A stretch of 64,000 nucleotides of DNA, from positions 334,116 through 398,115 of the forward strand of contig SAXG01000041.1 of NCBI GenBank assembly GCA_012932865.1, given 5' to 3'. The notes under the pieces are model-generated. The model worked only from the letters and a program-made list of their open reading frames with translations, ran no database searches and was not told where the DNA came from. The stretch comes from Amylostereum areolatum (Eukaryota; Basidiomycota; Agaricomycetes; Russulales; Stereaceae). Both the position numbers and the translations under genes were made by a program. Shown piece by piece: positions 24,009 to 34,247 of the stretch. The stretch's first letter is position 1. Each line of letters begins with the position of its first letter.

Positions 24009-24854
24009 ACGGCCTACGCTAAGGTACGTTTGTTCTAAGCAAACGTGATGATGTTGAGGCTGACGGTCATTCAGAATCCCCACTTGGATTCTTTGGCGTT
24101 GGCCGGCGCCGTACGCTACCTGAAGAAAGAACCCTATCGACCCACGGGAGTTTGGTGTCGTGCGCGACTCCGAGGCACGTCCCGTCCGCCCCGGTCGCTC
24201 TCTATTGTAGTTAACTTTTTCTCTCTTTACTCTTGCAGATCCTCGGCAACGGGTGCATGCAACACGCTCATCGTCTACAAGGACCGCCGCGAGTTTTCGA
24301 ACTTCGGACTCGATCATCCGCCGCGTCCACAAGCTCACGACCACGCCGCCTTCTCAAATGTATCGCTCGCGCTTTTGGACGTGAACCCAAGCAAGCCTTC
24401 CGAGGAGCATGACGACCAAGAGGCCCTGCCCAATCCGAAAGTATTTGCAAGCCGACCACATGTCTGGCGAAGGCGTTCTTCTACCTCGACGCACGACAAC
24501 CCGAGCCCCATCAAGCAGAGGCACTTGCTTTATCCGAAACTTCGACTCCAGCTTAGACGACTGATCTTTACGAACGCCGATCCTGCTCGATCAGGCTTCA
24601 ATCAGGAGTGAAGCCATGGTATCCAAGGTGAGCGCGTTGTGTTTCCAACATGGACGTTATCAACTTACCTGTCTGGTGTTATAGCTGCGACGTCATCGCC
24701 GTGTTTTCATGGGCGAAACCCCGTCTTTGAGGGCGTCGTCACTCGTCGAGGTTGGAAGTCGTGCGTAAGCATCCTGGGCATCCGGTCGCGTTCGGCGAGG
24801 GTGCGGCGCCGGTGTGCGTACTCTTACTATGCACGTTACACTTTAGAATCAAAT

Positions 24855-24881
24855 GGGGGGGGGGGGGGGGGGGGGGGGGGG
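24855..24881 (+). repeat. Poly-G run of 27 bases
   Basis: An uninterrupted run of G near the junction between the two duplication units. Such a run may be a real mononucleotide tract or an assembly/sequencing artefact; it can also form G-quadruplex structures. Confidence 0.9.
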
Positions 24882-25069
24882 AAGGTGGCTGTGCATGTCG
24901 GTGGGCGAACTTCTTACATGGCTTACTAGGCTCGCATTCTCGCAGTGCACTGACGTTCGCAAATAAATAAACATTCTCCGATCACAATGAGGGGTAGCAC
25001 GAGAAGTACCCGAAAAACCCAAGGAGCTTTCTGGTGGGGGATGTATGGGTATAAGTAGTGGGTGACGAA

Positions 25070-26749
25070 TCAAACAGCGCTCGCGAAGCCAATGTCGCTC
25101 TCTTCCGGGCCCTTCTCCTCGTGGGCCCACTGGCACGATGCAGTGATGTCCGATGCATCCTCCGTGGTCTCGACGCACGAGAAGTACTGCGTCGCATCTT
25201 CTCTTCCTATGTCGAGAACATAAGACCGCTCGTGCGTGAGCGTCTGGCCGCTCGTCTCCGTCTCCATGTTGAACTCGGTGACAGTGATGCGTCTGAGGGG
25301 GATCGCAGGCGGTACGGGGACGGGCCTGTCGTACGTGAAGTTGCGATTTAAGTGCGATTTCTCCATCGCGACCAGTACAATAACGATTGTAGGGTATATT
25401 CCCTGCACAGAGCCGAGTTAGAATCGGAAGCATTTGTTGTGAATGCGACCCACAATAACATGTAGAAGGGCTCCATTCACGAATATCTTCCATGCACCGA
25501 GTAGTCTCCGCTCCGCAACTGACTCCCCGGGTGATCCGTAAGAATCATAGAAGTTGAAGTCGAGAGCATTGTATGCAACGATAAAGATCTACGCGAATTT
25601 TCAGCACGAAGAAAGAAACCTGAACAGTGAATGAGAATGAGTGCTCACCCAGATCAAACAGTATACCAACCCGGACTCGATGAACAGAGCCATGATCTTC
25701 TCTGACCGGGTACGGGCACCACCTTGACGAAGGTGTTTTTTTATGAGACGTCGGTGTTGCCTGTGCTAGTACGGTCCAGCGGTAGATCTCAGGGTACGTC
25801 TGCAATACGCACCAAGCCTTCCATCCGATCTGCGAGGTGGCCCACAGGTTCGTTACGAGCGACAGAACGAATGCCGCAAGCCCGTATGCATCGGCTTCGA
25901 ATAACGGTTGACCTTCCGTTTTGATCCCGACATGGTTCGAATTACACGCATCCAACGATGCGGCGGAGGACATGACTATCTTCTACATGAGCAAACATGC
26001 TCGCGCGTCACGGTATGATGCGAAGGCTCACCGACTGATCCCAGTAGCAGAATAAGTGATATGGCCGAAAAGACACGGTTTCGGTTCCACAAAACCCACG
26101 CTCTCCATAGCACAATGGAATCACTGAGAGAAATCTGAGATATTGTCAGTACTCTGGCATCAGCATTGACACGATTGCAATGTAATACATTCACGGTCAA
26201 CACGGCCGTGGCAAGGCAACCTTGGTGAAATGATCTTGAGTCCGGAAGGTCCTCAAAATTTATCAAGGAATCGGGAAGGACACGTCTACAGAGACCGCCT
26301 TCGGAGAGATCAAACAGGCACGAACTCGTATAGCTTGTCATCTGGTCAGTCAAATTTCCATATGCCTCAACGAGGAGCACTTGTAAGACGGCGCCGGTAT
26401 ACAACACGACGACGGCTGATAGCATGAGCACATTGGTGACATGCCGTAGGTTTTTGCGCCTGCGGAAACAAAGTGTGAGAACATTCTATATCGGCAGGAC
26501 AACTAGCTCACACAAAGACGCAAACTGCGAGGAAAAACAACAGAGAAAACACGCCTGCAACTTGGTCAGTGACATAGATCAGCAGCTGAGATAAATTTCC
26601 GCACCAAACATTGCCGTCTCTGCGAGCAAAGGTCGAATGGCATTGCGCAAATCGGGCTCATAGAGCTCCATATAGAAACCGAGACTGAAGACATCGTCGC
26701 CTCCTAGAAACGTCGAGTTACCTGCAAAGTCTGGGTAAACGTCAGGCAT
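25070..26749 (-). CDS. Multi-pass (7TM-like) membrane protein, tandem copy 2
   Basis: Better preserved copy of the family described at 20304. From the ATG at 26749: MPDVYPDFAGNSTFLGGDD; ETAMFGAEIYL; a TM exon VFSLLFFLAVCVFV; RKNLRHVTNVLMLSAVVVLY; the family hallmark DSIVLWRAWVLWNRNRVFSA; YGLAAFVLSLVTNLWATSQI; RRLIKKHLRQGGARTRSEK; ESGLVYCLIWIFIVAYNALD; GIYPTIVIVLVAMEKSHL; stop at 25070. Five or more GT-AG introns of 50-70 bp are required. One short exon near 25740-25800 needs a frame choice I could not settle. No catalytic motif is visible; a receptor-like or sensory role is only a guess from topology. Confidence 0.65.
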
Positions 26750-27675
26750 TGAGGAGCAGCACGGCAGGTAGACAAGTAGGATGTGTGGCAACTGGGAGGG
26801 AAGACACCCAGATTTTTAAATGGACCACGGGCTTCAACTTCACACGCACATCTAGGTGTTCCGCCTGGTAAAAAGATGGTGTCGAACGGGAGCTGCAACA
26901 CTGATAGTTGCGTTAATGGACGACAATGTCGAATCTGTTAGGGAAAAAGTGCATCGCGCGGTTTCCAGGCGGCGTCTACGGACCACGCTCGAGAAGTCGG
27001 GTAGAGCATCGGAAAGTGTTGTTGAACCCGCATCGAGCATAAGTCGCTGATCACTGCCAGTGCCTAGACGGAGAGATGTTACAGTACTGTTACAGAAGTC
27101 GAACCGATGTGAGAGTTGGCGATGGCGGCAACCAGAATCGCGAACTCTTGCCGTGGACATGGAGATGCCAGGGAGATGCCGGCAGTGCGTTGCGGTCGTG
27201 GCATTCCGTATGGGGGTACAAAGCGACGCAAAGTAAGGGATTGGCCACTGGCCAGACCAGAAAACCAGGTCGGAAGGGTTCGCAAGACGGGAACTGCAGA
27301 CCATCAAGATGGCATCAGTATCCGACACCGTACATCGCCAGTGTTGCAAGTATGATTGGGCGCGTTGGTTCCCGAGGCTTGACATGGAGAATGTCTCCCT
27401 AAAATAGATCCTGTGGACACCGTTTTTTAACAGTTAGGATCGCGTGGAATCTATGGGAACCACCCTACATCAAGTTGGAATCCCGGTGACTCGTGAGTGG
27501 CAAGTGCAGAGTCCAGACCGACTCGGAGTATACCAGCTTCTATATTTCTGTCGCATAGAGGGACGGTCCTTAGACTCTTGGACGAACGGTGGGGAGGACC
27601 TTTCAGAGCCTTTCAGACAGAAAAGGTGCACCCGAAGACAGGCGAGGGCGACGAGGGGACCCTGGGACCCTGGGG

Positions 27676-27725
27676 TACTACTCGTTCGTCAGTGGCTTGT
27701 TAGATCAAACTGGTTACGAGTCTAA
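27676..27725 (+). repeat. About 48-bp segment shared with the DUF6535 gene 5' region
   Basis: The segment containing TTCGTCAGTGGCTTGTTAGA recurs inverted at 47808-47856 with only two mismatches. Both read SFVSGLLDQTGYES. This indicates a copied 5' exon or short dispersed sequence. Confidence 0.8.
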
Positions 27726-27927
27726 CCCTGGGGAGGTCAAGCTAAGGTGGTGTTCGTCGTTTGAACTTCGCCGGGCCACCGGTTTCAGCTGAGTCAACAT
27801 GCTTCGAGCCCGTCCACTGCTGTCCACAGCAGCTCCCGGCCCCTCGGTCCTCCCGCACTCTTGTACCCCCTTCTCTTCAGACCCCTTCTTCTTATCTCAC
27901 AGCGCGCACGTCTTCCTTCACCGCTAC

Positions 27928-28930
27928 GCGTATATGACGATCCGTCAAACCCGTACTTCGGACAGGAGTCTCCGCCGGACGCGTCTGAACCGACAGCGCA
28001 ATCGACGGGAATCATACTCACGCCTCAGGCTGTATTTGCAAGAACGACTTCATTGTTGAACAGTACGTATGCCTTGTAACTACATGTCTCGCCTTATCTT
28101 GATCGCTTTGCGTTACGTTCCGACTGATAGAGAGAAACACATTCTCTCCTCCACGGTCGCTTTTTTTGGCGGACATGAAGAGTGAGTACTTGAGTAGTCC
28201 CGCACCCTCGTCCACCCCCTCCTTTCTCTTCGATGTCTTGGCTCGTTCATCCTCCATTCCATTGATTCGCCCCCGTCTTTTCTCTCTCAACGTTCTTTCT
28301 CTTCTTACATCGCCCTCACGCCATCCTCCGTCTCCCAGTCGCATATCATTCGAGGACCATACGCGAGTTCGCCTGCATGGCCTTCCGTCGCGTCACACAC
28401 ACCTGCCGATCCGTGTGCTCGACCATTGCTCGTAACGGTACGACCCGGGACAGAACCAAGGCGGTAGAATGATGAACGGAGGTGGATCGCTGGAGTAACT
28501 CGGTACGCCATCCATGTCTTTTTTTCTAGTGTCGTTCTAACCAACCCCCCCCAGAGCGACATGTGAAATACCTCTTCCCCGTCGGCATTCTACGCTTCCA
28601 GCCCTTTGTCGTCCCAATCCACGGAGCCCAGATCAGGCAACTTTGCTTCAGTACCACTCGTTCGACGCTCCTTTGAACCAGACATCGATCTGTCCAAGAC
28701 GTTCGAAGCGATAGCCTACGCCAGGGTACTTTTTTGCTCTATGCAAGCGTGGTGATGTTGTAACTAACGACCCTCCAGGACCTCTACAGCGGTGTCAGGC
28801 GTCAACGCCCGGAACACCGTACTATATCCTGGACGACACGGCCGAGCATGTTTGGCTCGCATTCGTGGCCTCGGCCACGGTGTTTGGTCGCCTTGGGACG
28901 GCGGCGTTCGCCCTACTCCAATTATCGTAA
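27928..28930 (+). CDS. Hypothetical + strand gene in duplication unit 2, exons uncertain
   Basis: Readable candidate exons: DDPSNPYFGQESPPDASEPT (about 27935-28060), RSFEPDIDLSKTFEAIAYAR (about 28665-28725), and YYILDDTAEHVWLAFVASAT continuing to FALLQLS before a GTAATG donor (about 28790-28927). They are separated by stretches with GT and AG signals. No domain is recognised, and I could not build one continuous frame, so it may be a decayed gene. Confidence 0.3.
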
Positions 28931-29266
28931 TGCTTTCTTTCGCCCACTCTGTGAGACTGCGAGGTTGACGCTGCCCTTCCAGTGATAGCTTCCCTTCCAG
29001 TGATATTGAACGGTCACCCACTGTTCGCCGCCTTAACTATCAGAAGAAGGTCACGCATTCAAAACCCAACGACTCCCAAACTTCATCAACATTGGCTTCC
29101 GCATCAAACGGCGATGACCCTCGGATCGACATATAACACCACCCACGTTATCTGGACCCCATTCGCAACGCCCGCGACGTTGTTTAGGTGTGCTGGCAGG
29201 TGCTGTTTTCTCTGCCATATTGAAGGTGGGGGGTTCTTTCTACGCTCTCGGAGACGGTGGGGAGGC

Positions 29267-32200
29267 TTACACATGCATCACATCGTAGCTGCAATACCAC
29301 ATCTTCATCGGCAAGGAGTCGTCATCTTCGGAGTCCACATCCTGTATTGCGCCATGTTCGGCCAGCACCTGAGCTATATCACGACGATTGCCCCTCATAG
29401 CGATCTCCGACGCCGATCCATGAAACCCTTCCTGAGTGTTGACGTCGGCACCGGACGCGATCAGGCTCCGCACAAGCTCGAGAGAACCGTCAAAAGCAGC
29501 GCTCTGCAGCGCCGATCCGTAAGGGCCGCCCTGCGCGTTGACGTCCGCCCCGCGTGCGAGTAGTGTTTGTACGATGTCATGTCTTCCTCTGGACGTGGCC
29601 GCTTGTAATGCCGATCCATAATAGCCGCCCCGAGCATTGGCGTCCGCACCAAACTCGAGCAGCATCAGCACGGCCTCGAGGGAACCCGCGCAAACGGCGG
29701 TCTGCAATGCTGTCCCGTATAATCCGCCCCAGGAATGCACATCCGCGCCGAACTCGAGCAGCACTCTCGCAACCTTGTTATGGCCTCTTCCCAAGGCCGC
29801 TTGCAATGCTGACAGATGATGGTCATGTCGCGCGTTAACATCTGCGCCGAACTCAAGCAACAACTGCACAATCTCAAGATGACCTTCAGCGGCACCGGCA
29901 CGCAGTGCTGATCCATATTCACCGCCCGGTAGGTTCGCATTGACGCCGAACTCTAGTAGTACGCTCGCAATCTCGGCACGTCCTTTTCTCGTGGCTGCCA
30001 GCAACGCAGATCCGCTCGGATCACTCTGGATACCCATGTCCGCATCGAACTCGAGAAGCACCTTCACTACCTCGACATGGCCTTTATGTGCAGCAGCTTG
30101 CAGCACCGAGTGGTAATGTCTTCCTTGGGCATGAGCATCTGCGCCGTTCTGGAGGAGCAGGAGCACAATGTCTGTATGACCTTCGAGTGCTGCGAGGTAT
30201 AACGTTGTCATCCTGTCAGGACTAGCATGCCGTAGGTTAGCATCTATACGGTGAACCCGCAATAGGATTTCTGTCTGTTTATAAAACCCACTGCGCGCTG
30301 CATAGTGAAGTGGAGACCTGTCTGCCGATCTCCGGTTCACAGTGCGAACCATGGGGTCGTAAATGTCCAGCCAAGCAAGGAAAAAAGGTTTCCGTGGGTT
30401 CAGCAGCATTTCCATCATCATTTCCACTGTGGAATCGGCAGCGATGCTGTCATTGTATTGCGTATGCGCAATCCAATACTGAGCTGCATACACTGCAAAC
30501 GGGTGACAGGTAAACGGATACTCCTCCAGGGCACCCCCACTGTGTAACAGCATGCTCAAACAGAGCTGCACCATCGCGATGTGGGATGGCATGGCATCAA
30601 GATGGTAAAATGATACGCCATCTGTAGCGGACAGGCGTTCAGAGAGTAGATATTCTTGCACAGAGAAGTGAGCGAACTGCACGGTCTCCTTCTTGCTGTG
30701 CCTGTCCGGTACTATCACAATAAGACTCGAACACGTCCGTAAAACCTCAGCTTTTGATGGCCGGTAAGTCTCCACGAACTGTGGAATGGGACCCAAGTCG
30801 AAATCGATGGCAAGGATGTCAGCGAGTTCTTCGATATCCAGAGGTCGCTTCGAGAAAACAAGACATTGGAGGAGACGAAGGGCATCGCGCGAAAGGCTCT
30901 CGTCGATGTTCTGCAGAATCCTCTGGTACGTCTCGTCCAACGTCTTTGGAAGATCTTTCAGCGTGCGTCTGATATTCTTTGGCAAGCATTTCCGTAATAT
31001 ATTGAGCTGACAGAAGACCCAGCGGAACCTGTCCTCCATCGTAAGATACACGCCGTGATAACGGAACACATAACACGTTACTTACATGCCGTCGGCGCCG
31101 TGGGATAGAGTGCGAATGGCCAGTTTAGCGTCTTCCGGTCTCCATCTTCGAAATACATGATCGTGCCGGAACGTGTGACGAACGTAAATGTTGATGTCCC
31201 GATTTTGTTGACGGACCTCGTGAAGGTTGAGCTGAACGCCGGCCAGCGGAACAATGCGATCTCTGATGTCGTACTCGGGACGGCTCGTTATGCAAAGATG
31301 AAGGCCTGCGAGCCGCGAGCCGACAAGGTCCTCGATCACCTCCAGAATTTCTGTGCGCTCGGGATGGGCGGGGCACTCATCGAGAGCATCCAGCACAACG
31401 AAGACGTTGCCGAATTTAGAGAGCATTTTCTTCACGCATCGGCCGAGCTCAAGTATGCTGGGATCGTCCCTGCCCTCGCGGCTCCTCGAATAAACGTCTT
31501 GCAGGTGAGCCTCGGCGTCCGAGGACAGGTGCGCAAGCTGGGTGGCGAGGGAGGAGAGCAGGCCGCGCGCATCGCGTTTTTTCTGATCCCTGAAGTCGAA
31601 GTAGAAATAAACAACACCCGGGGAGCGCTGTCCGTTGCGGTCGAGTTTGAGATCCTCGATAATCGCGGAGCTATTCAGCATGATCAGTGTCCGCTGCAAA
31701 CGCAAGTAGGATGGGGATACGCACCATAAGACACTCTTCCCTGACCCAGCTAGATCCTCCAATTAGCGGCTTGAACTCGCAGCATGGGGCACAACACTCA
31801 CGTTTCCCGTGTATCCATAGAAAAGTTGCGTCTTCGCCCTTCCACTCCTTGAACTCTTCTCCGTGGAGGAACCAGTCTCCCGTGCCCGAATGATGCAATT
31901 TGAAGGCGGCGTTGTGGTTCGTCGAGGGATTCGGCGGCGAGAGCCAGCGTTGAACCCTCTCGTGCGCTGAGAATGATACGTTAGTTGTCGAGCGCCGGAG
32001 AAGACGGGTACAAATTACGAACCGTGTTGTCGATGGAGTTCGGCCTGCGAGAGTTTGACCACGTCCAGCTTCAATTCGAACTCTCGGGAGGATTCTGTGG
32101 CAACCGTCAGTCCGAGATAAAAGCGCGTGGAGCGATGCACACGCCTTCACATGCCGAAGCCGTCCTGACAATGGTGTCAAGGATATGGTCAAAGGCCTCT

Positions 32201-33118
32201 TTCTTGAATCGTACGTCTGCTCGTCGTGGTTGGTGTGCGAGAATCGCGCGTTAGGGGAAAATGACGCACCAGAGAGCATCTCCTTGATGCTTTCCAAGAT
32301 CCTGTGCGTGTTGACCAGAGTCTCCGTCGCTGCCAATATCGACTCCTGCGCCAAGAACCCCTCCAATTTTCCCATCGCGTCCTTGACGTCTTGATTTCCG
32401 AACAAGACCTTCACGTATTGTCCTTCCATCCCGTGTCAACCAACGCGACACGATTCCACGGCAGAAACGCACCAAGACGCTTCCTCTTCATCAGCTTCGT
32501 CGCAAGGCCTAGGATGGAGAGCAATTCGGCCAGTATCTTGGCGACGATCTCCCTCGATTCGGGTGTAAGGAGCGCTCCTTCTCGTATTTTCAGTCGTCGT
32601 AGGAATGCTTTCAGCGCGTCGAACAGTTCGTTGAGGGCGTCGTAGCTCGAGCTTACTCCCTCGGTGGCCTGGGATGGGAAGAGGTCGAATGAGAAGGACC
32701 GCACGGAGTCGTGCAGTGCACCGTCCACGCACCATGAGTAGCACGCCGATCGCGACGAAGACTCCCTTTCCCGCGGGAAACGCCTGAAAAGCCAGCAGTC
32801 AGACGAGGAAGAACGCATAGTGGGATTGCTGGCACGTACCAGACCGACGGCCTCACCCATCGCGCCAGACAGTGACGAAACGGCATGCACCACAGGTTTG
32901 ACAGCCTCTCTCAGCTTTCTCCACTTCAGGTCCCCCGATCGGAAGCCTTCGAATTTCTTCATTTGCCGCTCGAGAATCTAGAGGACGTCTTCGACCGAGT
33001 GACAGGTAGACTCGGATAGGTCAAGAAATGGGCAGGCGGAGAGGTCTACGCTGGTCAGTCTCTTGTATTCAACCTTTGCGGCGTCCCATGAAGCTTTGAA
33101 CACATTGTTTGGATCCAT
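29267..33118 (-). pseudogene. NLR-like protein gene: Goodbye-NACHT-ankyrin, with premature stop
   Basis: Architecture of a fungal STAND/NLR receptor, a family linked to heterokaryon incompatibility and xenorecognition. From the ATG at 33118: N-terminal Goodbye-type helical domain (FRSGDLKWRKLREAV; AFPAGKGVFVAIGVLLM; SREIVAKILAELLSILGLAT), linker, NACHT NTPase with Walker A GKPGSGKSVLC (completed across introns ending in CTAG and AATAG), Walker B-like VFVVLDALDECP and TSRPEYDIRD, a winged-helix region (FRWVFCQLNILRKCLPKNI; RPLDIEELADILAIDF), then about nine ankyrin repeats (for example LLLEFGADVNARHDHHLSAL) to the stop at 29267. Codon 47 is TAG (32978-32980) in an otherwise continuous frame (VEDVL stop ILERQMKKF). 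A further frame problem lies near 32100-32150. Without readthrough only a 46-residue peptide is made, or translation restarts later. Confidence 0.8.
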
Positions 33119-34247
33119 GGTTAGAGGTTGAGATAGATAGAGTATGTCGGGCCTGGTACAGTGTACGGTACAGACTGGGATGAGGGAGGGGTGCAATGGT
33201 GTCGAAGAAGCGCACATTGATCCCACTAGTAAGTGTACTGCTCGCAGCTGCACTAGGACATAGCCTTCTGTTCCACGACCGACGAACATAAACTTGGAGC
33301 CAGTAGTAAGTACGACTGGGTCGAAACAGCACAGGAAGTTGGAACGGTTGACGCTTTGAGTCCACGACGAACTTCGAAGTCCTGCCAGCCCATAGCAAGT
33401 ACACGCTGTATGAAGATGGTCTGGTCAAAGATAAAACTGCACGTGGCCCGAGGGAAAGAGAGGAAGACGAGAGAAACGGATCCGGGTCGACGAGCGGGCG
33501 ACGCCGGTCGGCGGGCGGCATCGACCGCGACCAGCGCCGACAGCGCCGACGTTGTCTGTTTTAGGAAACTGCCGGCGCGGCCTCCCCCTCACCACACCAC
33601 GGGCATTGGCCGGTGTTCCGTCTCTCGAAAGGAATTCAAAATCTGTTGGAAAGTTATCATTTACCTTGCATTTTCCCTAAGTCTTTATGGCTCATAAATA
33701 TTAAATAAGAGAAACACCAGCAGTTAGATGGTAAAGTAATCAGAATGATATATTTTTGTGAAAGACACAGCCTCCAACTGAGGTCCCTCGAAGAAGTTCT
33801 CCGCATGGTGCCCTCGAGGCCACCGAAAGAACATATTTGTGATAGCTATCAGCTGATATAACTTCTTTCGGTGACCTGGCAGCTACATGAAAAGAACATC
33901 TTTGCAACATCTCGTCAGATTTCAACAAAGGAATAGCGGATCACTTACACAGCAATTGCGGAGATCTCGGAAAGATCTTCTTTCACTGGCCTCAAGGCGT
34001 GCATGCGGGGAACTTATTTGCATGACCTCCCTTTGAAGCATGTTCATCTCTCACAAATAAGTTGTTTGGAGTACCTTGGCATCCCACAGTCATGCATGTA
34101 AATATATATCATTTGTATTTGGTTACACCCTTGGCCAGCAGGGCTTGATAAGTATCACTTCTGAATTTCTTTCGAATACCTATCCATAGCCGGAATACCG
34201 GCCAATGCCCGTGGTGCCTCCCCCTCCAGGCCTTGTTTACTGCCATC
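33119..34247. other. AT-rich intergenic region with inverted repeats
   Basis: No supported ORF. Inverted repeats include CACCGAAAGAA (33818) with TTCTTTCGGTG (33861) and AACTTATTTG (34010) with CAAATAAGTT (about 34056). The first pair could form a hairpin with a loop of about 30 bases. The right end holds the RPB9 promoter. Confidence 0.5.

Larger units (their letters stand above)
20304..24610. repeat. Tandem duplication, unit 1
   Basis: Blocks of unit 1 recur in the same order and orientation in unit 2: the membrane-protein gene (20304-21994 and 25070-26749), the upstream segment (22065-22520 and 26850-27300), and a + strand block (23200-24010 and 27900-28725). Identity is high (about 90 percent by eye) in the membrane gene and upstream segment and lower in the + strand block. 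The interval 22620-23100 is less well matched. Confidence 0.7.
25070..28930. repeat. Tandem duplication, unit 2
   Basis: Second copy of the block described at 20304-24610, same orientation. It contains an additional segment at 27676-27725 that matches the 5' part of the DUF6535 gene at 47808-47856. Confidence 0.7.

Noticed and set aside
26852..27385. 177-codon - strand ORF upstream of membrane protein copy 2
   Set aside because: The matching segment in unit 1 is not open over the same length, and no domain is seen; probably chance in the promoter region.
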